Source: Prevotellaceae bacterium UBA1720 (GTDB taxonomy: Bacteria > Bacteroidota > Bacteroidia > Bacteroidales > Bacteroidaceae). Taken from it: a stretch of 5,069 nucleotides of DNA. This document shows, one piece after another, positions 1-5,069 of this stretch (the first letter of the stretch is position 1; every line of letters starts with the position of its first letter). The notes under the pieces are model-generated. The model did not search any database and was not told the DNA's origin. It saw only the letters and a program-made list of their open reading frames with translations. The stretch covers positions 74,254 through 79,322 of the forward strand of contig DCIS01000122.1 in the NCBI GenBank assembly GCA_002317475.1. The letters run 5' to 3'. The position numbers were made by a program, and so were the translations under genes.

Positions 1-387
1 TGGTACAACGCCTATCCCGCACAAGTATTCATGGGTGACACGGGCAGTCTTGCCATCGGTGGTGTTATTGGCGTAATGGCCATCATTATTCATAAGGAGT
101 TGCTCATCCCATTAATGTGCTTTGTATTTCTTATGGAAAGTATCAGTTCCATGGCTCAGACCCAGGTTGCCAAGATGGGAAACAAACGAGGAAAAAAATG
201 GAGAGTGTTCAAGCGTGCGCCGATACATGATTCCTTTCGTGTAAAGCCTGGACAATTGGCAAGTGATGTGAAAGTATTCCTAAACTGGCCAAAAGGATGT
301 TGGTTGGAGTCAAAGATTACCACTAGATTCTGGATTATCACCATGATGATGTGTGCTCTGGCCATTGTAACGCTAAAAGTGAGATAA
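1..387 (+). CDS. mraY: MraY, phospho-MurNAc-pentapeptide transferase (3' part, 5' end outside window)
   Basis: Open in frame from the first base to TAA at 385-387, giving the last 128 residues of a protein usually about 360-420 long. MraY is an integral membrane enzyme that transfers phospho-MurNAc-pentapeptide from UDP to undecaprenyl phosphate, making lipid I. Seen here: the NAYPAQVFMGDTGSL motif at fragment residues 3-17, whose Asp13 matches a conserved active-site Asp of the family; hydrophobic helices at about 17-30, 34-53 and 109-125; and the family's closing RFWI...TLKVR. The usual HHH motif reads PIHDSF (residues 74-79), so only the first His is kept. About 17 extra residues lie between it and RFW compared with E. 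coli MraY as I recall it. This tail form resembles Bacteroidales MraY, so I read it as functional and not degenerate. It lies upstream of murD as in the standard dcw order. The internal ATG at 31 is not the true start, since conserved sequence continues upstream of it. Confidence 0.95.
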   Translation, partial: WYNAYPAQVFMGDTGSLAIGGVIGVMAIIIHKELLIPLMCFVFLMESISSMAQTQVAKMGNKRGKKWRVFKRAPIHDSFRVKPGQLASDVKVFLNWPKGCWLESKITTRFWIITMMMCALAIVTLKVR

Positions 388-472
388 AACAAATATTAGG
401 TTGAGGGACTAAGGACTAACACATGGAATTGCCCCCTAAACAACCTGACAGCAAAAGGAAATTGACAATAAT
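388..472 (+). other. mraY-murD intergenic gap with tandem 7-mer and 17-codon leader-like frame
   Basis: This 85-base gap is the longest non-coding stretch in the window. It contains two adjacent copies of GGACTAA (406-412 and 413-419). An ATG at 423 opens a 17-codon frame (MELPPKQPDSKRKLTII) whose TGA at 474-476 overlaps the murD ATG at 473-475 as ATGA. That could couple translation, but a frame this short arises easily by chance. TTGACA at 462-467 resembles a sigma-70 -35 box but sits too near the murD start to serve it. I see no Bacteroidota-type TAnnTTTG -7 element and no convincing hairpin or terminator, so readthrough transcription from mraY is the simplest reading. Confidence 0.5.
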
Positions 473-1813
473 ATGAACAATAATAGAATCGTAGTTTTAG
501 GTGCAGCAGAGAGCGGTGTGGGTGCTGCTGTCCTGGCATTGAAGAAGGGATTTGAGGTCTTGGTCAGTGACATGGGTAAGATTAAGGACAACTATAAAGC
601 TATCCTGAACGAATATGGTGTGGCTTGGGAAGAAGGAAACCACACCGAGGAACTCATCTTAAATGCCGGAGAAATCGTAAAGAGTCCCGGAATACCCGAC
701 ACAGCCCCTATGGTAATGAAGGCAAAAGAGGCTGGTATACCCATCATCAGCGAAATTGAATTTGCTGGCCGATACACCAATGCCAAGATGATTTGCATTA
801 CAGGAAGCAATGGCAAGACAACCACCACGAGCCTCATCTATCATATATTCCAGACTGCCGGTTACAACGTGGGACTGGCAGGTAATATCGGCAGAAGCCT
901 GGCACTACAGATTGCAGAAGGTAAGGAATTTGACTACTATGTAATAGAGTTGAGTAGTTTCCAACTGGACAACATGTATCAGTTCAAGGCCAATACCGCC
1001 ATCCTCCTGAACATCACCCCTGACCATCTGGACCGCTACGACAACTGCATGCAAAACTATACAGACTCAAAGATGCGTATCCTCCAAAACCAGACAGAGG
1101 AAGATGCTTTCATCTATTGGGCTGACGATCCTATCGTAAAGGAAGAATTAAAGAAGTATAACACCAAGGCAAAACTCTGTCCCTTCAGCATCATTAGTCA
1201 GGAGGGTATGGCAGGATATGTGTCAGAAGGCATGTACAATATCGTAAACGAACCTACATTCAGCATGCCTCAAAGCGAGCTGTCACTAAAAGGGAAACAC
1301 AACATGTACAACACCCTGGCTGCAGGTATTGCTTCACGCTTGAACGGCATCTCAGATGAAACACTGAAGGAATGCCTGACCACCTTCAAAGGTGTAGAAC
1401 ACAGACTGGAAAAGGTGGCTTGCATTGACGAGGTGCTGTACATCAACGATTCAAAAGCAACAAATGTAGATGCCTGCTGGTATGCTTTGGACAGCATGAC
1501 CACCCCTACCATCCTGATCATTGGTGGAAAAGACAAGGGTAACGACTACAATGCCATCAAAGACTTAGTGAAGGAGAAATGTGCCAGCATCGTCTATCTA
1601 GGAGCTGACAATGAGAAACTGCACAACTTCTTTGATCCTTTAGGCATACCCGTAGCAGACACCCATAGCATGAAAGAGTGCGTGGAGGCATGCAAGAAAA
1701 TGGCCAAGCCAGGGTACACAGTGCTGTTAAGTCCTTGCTGTGCAAGTTTCGACTTATTCAAGAACATGGAAGACAGAGGAGAACAGTTCTGTCACTACGT
1801 GAAAGAAGGATAA
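473..1813 (+). CDS. murD: MurD, UDP-MurNAc-L-alanine:D-glutamate ligase
   Basis: Complete, 446 residues, the usual MurD length. This cytoplasmic ATP-dependent ligase adds D-Glu to UDP-MurNAc-L-Ala, the second amino acid of the stem peptide. The N-terminal Rossmann-like domain carries VVLGAAESGVGAA (7-19) and SPG (71-73) for UDP-substrate binding. The central ATPase domain has the P-loop GSNGKTTT (111-118, Lys115), GNIG (137-140), ELSSFQLD (159-166), NITPDHLDRY (180-189) and Lys200, at the position of the carbamylated Lys of Mur ligases. KGKHNMYN (273-280) and GVEHRLE (307-313) lead to the C-terminal domain with NDSKATN (325-331), GGKDKG (351-356) and SPCCASFDLF (420-429). The murD-specific SKATN and SPxCASxD blocks separate it from MurC, MurE and MurF. 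The start is well fixed: an in-frame TGA lies at 446-448 and no ATG, GTG or TTG falls between it and 473. ftsW begins three bases after its stop, in the same frame. Confidence 0.97.
   Translation: MNNNRIVVLGAAESGVGAAVLALKKGFEVLVSDMGKIKDNYKAILNEYGVAWEEGNHTEELILNAGEIVKSPGIPDTAPMVMKAKEAGIPIISEIEFAGRYTNAKMICITGSNGKTTTTSLIYHIFQTAGYNVGLAGNIGRSLALQIAEGKEFDYYVIELSSFQLDNMYQFKANTAILLNITPDHLDRYDNCMQNYTDSKMRILQNQTEEDAFIYWADDPIVKEELKKYNTKAKLCPFSIISQEGMAGYVSEGMYNIVNEPTFSMPQSELSLKGKHNMYNTLAAGIASRLNGISDETLKECLTTFKGVEHRLEKVACIDEVLYINDSKATNVDACWYALDSMTTPTILIIGGKDKGNDYNAIKDLVKEKCASIVYLGADNEKLHNFFDPLGIPVADTHSMKECVEACKKMAKPGYTVLLSPCCASFDLFKNMEDRGEQFCHYVKEG
1804..1810 (+). promoter_or_regulatory. Shine-Dalgarno-like AGAAGGA ahead of ftsW
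   Basis: The last codons of murD include AGAAGGA, with six bases between its final A and the ftsW ATG at 1817, a suitable spacing for anti-Shine-Dalgarno pairing. Bacteroidota ribosomes generally rely little on this pairing, and the bases also encode Lys-Glu-Gly, so the match may be incidental. Confidence 0.35.
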
Positions 1814-1816
1814 ATA

Positions 1817-3088
1817 ATGGGATTCAACATTAATACATACAAGACAAAAGGACTGCTCCAGGGCGATATGACGATCTGGACTGCCCTAATAGTACTCTGT
1901 ATCATCTCCATCATTGAGGTCTACAGCGCTTCAAGTGGTATGAGTTACAAGAGTGGAAAATACTGGCAACCCATGACAGAACATGGAATGTTCGTATTCA
2001 TCGGATTCTTCATGACCTGGTTTGTCCACCAAGTACCATGCAAACTATTTAAGATCAGTAGCCTATTGCTAATTATCGTATCATTTGGAATGTTGATATG
2101 GGCATTGGTGGCAGGGGCAAAGACCAACGACGCAGGCAGATGGATATCCATCATGGGTAAGACTTTCCAACCGAGCGAATTTGCAAAGCTGGCACTGATA
2201 GGCTATGTGGCTTACATCATGTCGGTATGCAGAGACGAGAAGAACAAGATATCGAACTTAGGACTGAAGATGATTTGCCCAGTAGCGGGGGTGTTTATCT
2301 TTCTGATTCTGTTGGAGAATTTCTCCACAGCTGCCTTGCTGTCCGTCGTAATCTTTAGTATGTTGATAATCGGCGAGGCACCGAAAAGGTTCCTTATGCC
2401 TGTTATCCTGTCCGTATCTTTTGCGATTGCTATTGGTGGTACGGTGATGCTGACCATGTCCAAGGAAACTGCCATGGAGATTGGTGAGACCATCAAGCCC
2501 CTACATCGTCTGCCCACCTGGGTAAGTCGTCTGCACGAAGATCACACCTTACCAGAAGACCCAAACGACTACAATGTAAATGACCACCAACAGGTAGCAC
2601 ATGCAAAGATAGCCGTTGCAACATGCAACATCGTGGGCAGAGGTCCTGGCAAAAGTGTTGAACGCGACTATCTGCCACAGGCCTTCTCGGATTTCATCTA
2701 TGCCATCATCATTGAGGAAGGAGGAATATTTTTCGCGGTAATTGTGATGCTTGCCTACCTGGCTCTGATATACCGAGCATGGCGAATAGCCTCGAAATGC
2801 GCCAAACCCTTCCCGGCCTTCCTCGTCATGGGACTTGCGACCATGCTGGTACTGCAGGCATTGGTAAACATGGGGGTAGCCGTGGGACTACTTCCCGTAA
2901 CAGGACAACCCCTCCCGTTGGTCAGCAAGGGTGGAACATCATACATTATCACCTGTATCTACATCGGTATGATACTTAGCGTAAGTCGTTCTGCCAAGAA
3001 GATTGATGAGAACAAAGCTCAACTGATCACAACGGACGGAGAAGGAAATACTCATTCAGAAGAAGACACCGCAGTCATTCGTGGATGA
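1817..3088 (+). CDS. ftsW: FtsW, septal SEDS peptidoglycan glycosyltransferase
   Basis: Complete, 423 residues. FtsW polymerises lipid II into glycan strands at the division septum, working with a class B penicillin-binding protein. About ten membrane segments can be read (near 18-38, 56-73, 81-100, 123-139, 152-167, 171-188, 193-213, 294-321, 333-358 and 374-392). SEDS motifs seen: GRWI...QPSEFAKLAL (107-127); YLPQAFSDFIYAII (285-298), where Asp292 aligns with the catalytic Asp297 of E. coli FtsW; and TGQPLPLVSKGGTS (362-375). The common QPDxGT motif is replaced by ENFST (167-171). The loop before YLPQ is long and charged (about 216-258), and the tail 391-423 is hydrophilic and presumably cytoplasmic. 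Both look like Bacteroidota forms. RodA, the elongation paralogue, is the main alternative; position between murD and murG favours FtsW. The ATG at 1817 is the first codon after the murD stop apart from one ATA, and GD-x-x-IW near the N-terminus matches related proteins. Confidence 0.95.
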   Translation: MGFNINTYKTKGLLQGDMTIWTALIVLCIISIIEVYSASSGMSYKSGKYWQPMTEHGMFVFIGFFMTWFVHQVPCKLFKISSLLLIIVSFGMLIWALVAGAKTNDAGRWISIMGKTFQPSEFAKLALIGYVAYIMSVCRDEKNKISNLGLKMICPVAGVFIFLILLENFSTAALLSVVIFSMLIIGEAPKRFLMPVILSVSFAIAIGGTVMLTMSKETAMEIGETIKPLHRLPTWVSRLHEDHTLPEDPNDYNVNDHQQVAHAKIAVATCNIVGRGPGKSVERDYLPQAFSDFIYAIIIEEGGIFFAVIVMLAYLALIYRAWRIASKCAKPFPAFLVMGLATMLVLQALVNMGVAVGLLPVTGQPLPLVSKGGTSYIITCIYIGMILSVSRSAKKIDENKAQLITTDGEGNTHSEEDTAVIRG

Positions 3089-3113
3089 CCAGCGACAAAC
3101 AACATATAAAAAC

Positions 3114-4229
3114 ATGCAAGAAACAAGAATCATCATAAGCGGAGGTGGCACAGGCGGACACATTTTTCCGGCTGTGAGCATTGCCAACGCTATTAAGAAT
3201 ATAGAACCCGACGCAAAGATTCTGTTCGTAGGAGCCGAGGGCAGAATGGAGATGACACGTGTCCCTACTGCCGGATACGAAATCAAGGGCCTTCCCGTAA
3301 GAGGACTTATCCGTCCCCTCTGGAGTCCCAAGAACTTTGGTGTCATGATGGACTTCTTCAAGAGCAAGCGCATCGTCAAAGATATCATACGGGATTTCAA
3401 GCCTCAGGCTGCTGTTGGTGTTGGTGGGTATGCCAGTAGTCCTACCCTAAATGCCGCATATAGTTTGGGCATCCCTTGCCTCATACAGGAGCAGAACTCG
3501 TACGCGGGAGTGACAAACAAGTCGCTAGGCAAAAAGGCAGAGAAGATATGTGTAGCTTACGAAGGAATGGAGAGATTCTTTCCCAAAGACCGTATCGTGT
3601 TGACAGGCAATCCTGTACGACAAGGTCTTCTTAACCCCGAGATGAGCAAGGAGGAATGCGCAGCTTCATTCGGCATGACGACAGAGAAACCCATCGTGCT
3701 AATCATCGGTGGTAGTTTGGGGGCAAGAACCGTCAATGAAAGCGTACTTAACAACCTGCAGAGCATTGCAGCCTCAGGGGTACAGTTCATCTGGCAAACA
3801 GGCAACTATTACAAGAAACACATCGAGGAGCAACTCAAGATCAAGAGAAAGCCTGACAATTTATTCGTCACAGACTTCATCTCTCACATGGAACAAGCTT
3901 ACAATGCAGCAGACTTGGTAATAAGCAGAGCTGGTGCAAGTAGTATTAGCGAACTTTGTCTCCTGGGCAAGCCCTCCATACTCGTACCCTCGCCAAATGT
4001 CGCAGAGGACCACCAGACCCACAATGCTATGGCCTTGGTCAATCGTCAGGCAGCATTATATGTCAAGGATGCAGAGGCAAGGGAGAAACTGATTCCTCTT
4101 GCCCTCGAGACTGTAACGAATCAACAATTACTGAACACCCTTGGCACCAATGCCAAGCAGATGGCATTTACTGACTCTGCTGAGGTCATTGCCGAAATGG
4201 TGCTGAAAATAGCAAGACGCAACAAGTAA
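3114..4229 (+). CDS. murG: MurG, lipid I GlcNAc transferase making lipid II
   Basis: Complete, 371 residues from ATG 3114. MurG is a peripheral, cytoplasmic-face GT-B glycosyltransferase (GT28) that moves GlcNAc from UDP-GlcNAc to lipid I. N-terminal acceptor domain: GGGTGGHIFPA glycine loop (10-20), GVGGYASSP second glycine loop (102-110) and QEQNSYAGVTNK (125-136). A hydrophobic and basic stretch at about 64-90 could be the membrane-facing patch (inference). C-terminal donor domain: TGNPVRQ (164-170), GGSLGARTVN (199-208), SRAGASSISEL (271-281, with Glu280 in the UDP-GlcNAc site region), VPSP (291-294) and DHQTHNA (299-305). ATG 3114 puts the glycine loop nine residues in, as is normal, and it follows an A-rich stretch typical of Bacteroidota starts. 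A GTG at 3081 would add 11 polar residues and overlap ftsW by 8 bases; I think it less likely. There is no Shine-Dalgarno-like site. The gap after ftsW is 25 bases. Confidence 0.95.
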   Translation: MQETRIIISGGGTGGHIFPAVSIANAIKNIEPDAKILFVGAEGRMEMTRVPTAGYEIKGLPVRGLIRPLWSPKNFGVMMDFFKSKRIVKDIIRDFKPQAAVGVGGYASSPTLNAAYSLGIPCLIQEQNSYAGVTNKSLGKKAEKICVAYEGMERFFPKDRIVLTGNPVRQGLLNPEMSKEECAASFGMTTEKPIVLIIGGSLGARTVNESVLNNLQSIAASGVQFIWQTGNYYKKHIEEQLKIKRKPDNLFVTDFISHMEQAYNAADLVISRAGASSISELCLLGKPSILVPSPNVAEDHQTHNAMALVNRQAALYVKDAEAREKLIPLALETVTNQQLLNTLGTNAKQMAFTDSAEVIAEMVLKIARRNK

Positions 4230-4230
4230 C

Positions 4231-4237
4231 AAAGGAA
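4231..4237 (+). promoter_or_regulatory. Shine-Dalgarno-like AAAGGAA ahead of murC
   Basis: The 13-base murG-murC gap contains AAAGGAA, with six bases between the last A of AGGA and the murC ATG at 4243. The spacing equals that of the similar motif before ftsW. It supports the chosen murC start, but given the weak use of such sites in Bacteroidota, functional importance is uncertain. Confidence 0.4.
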
Positions 4238-4242
4238 ACATT

Positions 4243-5069
4243 ATGAAAGCAGTATATTTTGTAGGTATCGGTGGTATTGGCATGAGTGCCATTGCTCGCT
4301 ATTTCCTACACCAGGGATTGGTGGTAGGCGGATATGATCGCACACCAAGCGAACTCACCCGAAAACTGGAAGAAGAGGGAGCACTGATTCATTATGAGGA
4401 AAATGTGGGACTCATTCCCGAGGCATGCAAGGATGTCAAAGAAACACTGGTGATATACACTCCTGCTATCCCTACAGAACACCAGGAGTTACAATTCTTC
4501 CGTCAGGGAGGATTTGACATTCAGAAACGTGCACAGGTATTAGGCACTTTAACCCGAGCCAACAAGGGGTTGTGCGTAGCAGGTACTCACGGCAAGACCA
4601 CAACCAGTAGTATGGCTGCCCATTTGCTGCATCAGAGCAAAGTGGACTGCAACGCATTCCTGGGTGGCATCACCAAGAACTATGGCACCAACTATATTCT
4701 GAGCAAGAAGAGCGAGTATGTTGTCATTGAAGCGGACGAATTCGACCGTTCTTTCCATTGGCTTTCACCCTTTGCCACAGTAATAACCTCGACTGATGCC
4801 GATCACCTGGATATCTACGGCACCGAGGAGGCCTATCTAGAGAGTTTTGCACATTATACATCCCTGATTGTACCCGGAGGTTACCTTGTTCTGCATTCAG
4901 GCTTGAAAATGAAGCCTCGAACCGGCAATGGAGTTACCACTTTCAGCTATAGCCGTGAGGAAGGTGACTTCCATGCAGAAAATATCAAGATAGGCAATGG
5001 TGAAATCTCATTCGACTTGGTTTCTCCACTTGGAAACATCAGCGATATCCATCTCGGTGTACCCGTAAC
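4243..5069 (+). CDS. murC: MurC, UDP-N-acetylmuramate:L-alanine ligase (5' part, 3' end outside window)
   Basis: Open from ATG 4243 to the right edge: 275 codons plus two bases of a usual 455-490. MurC is the cytoplasmic ATP-dependent ligase that starts the stem peptide by adding L-Ala to UDP-MurNAc. Visible are VGIGGIGMSAIA (7-18), the MurC-type UDP-substrate loop; YTPAIP (72-77); the P-loop AGTHGKTTT (113-121, Lys118); EADEFDRSF (163-171); and TDADHLDIY (184-192) of the central ATPase domain. The THGKTT P-loop and the GIGGIGM start separate it from MurD (GSNGKTT here) and from MurE or MurF. The related recycling ligase Mpl also has a GxHGKTT loop, but the position directly after murG in a dcw cluster favours MurC. 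The substrate and ATP motifs of the first half are intact; the C-terminal domain lies outside. The start follows the murG stop by 13 bases. Confidence 0.95.
   Translation, partial: MKAVYFVGIGGIGMSAIARYFLHQGLVVGGYDRTPSELTRKLEEEGALIHYEENVGLIPEACKDVKETLVIYTPAIPTEHQELQFFRQGGFDIQKRAQVLGTLTRANKGLCVAGTHGKTTTSSMAAHLLHQSKVDCNAFLGGITKNYGTNYILSKKSEYVVIEADEFDRSFHWLSPFATVITSTDADHLDIYGTEEAYLESFAHYTSLIVPGGYLVLHSGLKMKPRTGNGVTTFSYSREEGDFHAENIKIGNGEISFDLVSPLGNISDIHLGVPV

Noticed and set aside
396..420. Possible hairpin or terminator after mraY (TTAG...CTAA, GTT...AAC)
   Set aside because: The stems are only three to five bases and no U-run follows, so termination is not supported.
462..467. TTGACA, a perfect sigma-70 -35 box, upstream of murD
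   Set aside because: It lies 5 bases from the murD ATG, so a matching -10 would fall inside the gene, and Bacteroidota promoters use a different consensus (TTTG and TAnnTTTG).
592..844. Open frames on the - strand inside murD
   Set aside because: They mirror a well-conserved coding region, have no initiation context and resemble no protein family I know.
2212..2678. Open frames on the - strand inside ftsW
   Set aside because: They are antisense shadows of membrane-segment codons, with no independent support.
3085..3138. ATG overlapping the ftsW stop as ATGA, opening a 17-codon frame
   Set aside because: It is out of frame with murG, runs into the murG coding region and ends there; nothing suggests it is translated.
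3709..4174. Alternative + strand frames inside murG
   Set aside because: They overlap the conserved donor-domain motifs of MurG in another frame and look low in complexity and non-homologous.
4472..4758. Open frames on the - strand inside murC
   Set aside because: They lie opposite the MurC P-loop and substrate motifs, which fully explain the coding signal.

Overview
This window is a stretch of the division and cell wall (dcw) cluster, the chromosomal operon for peptidoglycan precursor synthesis and septation. All genes lie on the + strand in the order mraY (3' end only), murD, ftsW, murG, murC (5' part only). The proteins suggest a member of the Bacteroidota, most likely Bacteroidales and possibly a Prevotella-like lineage. 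The evidence is the MraY tail with PIHDSF in place of PIHHHF plus an extra loop, FtsW with ENFST where most families have QPDxGT, a long FtsW loop before the YLPQAFSDF motif, and MurG/MurC wording such as GVGGYASSP and DADHLDIYG. This placement rests on remembered family sequences, not on a database search. Base composition looks moderate (mid-40s percent GC by eye) and even along the window, with no sign of recent transfer.

Layout: 1-387 is the C-terminal third of MraY. 388-472 is an 85-base gap, the only sizeable non-coding stretch; it holds a tandem GGACTAA repeat and a 17-codon reading frame that ends across the murD start. 473-1813 is murD, followed three bases later by ftsW (1817-3088). 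murG is best started at ATG 3114 and ends at 4229. murC starts at 4243 and runs off the right edge. No tRNA, rRNA, mobile element, CRISPR array or clear terminator was seen, and nothing on the - strand looks like a real gene. There is no gene-free stretch longer than 300 bases.

Function: MurC and MurD add L-Ala and D-Glu to UDP-MurNAc in the cytoplasm. MraY moves the finished UDP-MurNAc-pentapeptide onto undecaprenyl phosphate to make lipid I. MurG adds GlcNAc to give lipid II. FtsW, a SEDS glycosyltransferase, polymerises lipid II at the septum together with its class B PBP partner, which is not in this window. The tight spacing (3, 25 and 13 bases) fits one polycistronic transcript. No new biological system is visible; the points of interest are lineage-specific changes in normally conserved motifs of MraY and FtsW, and translation-initiation details at the gene junctions.
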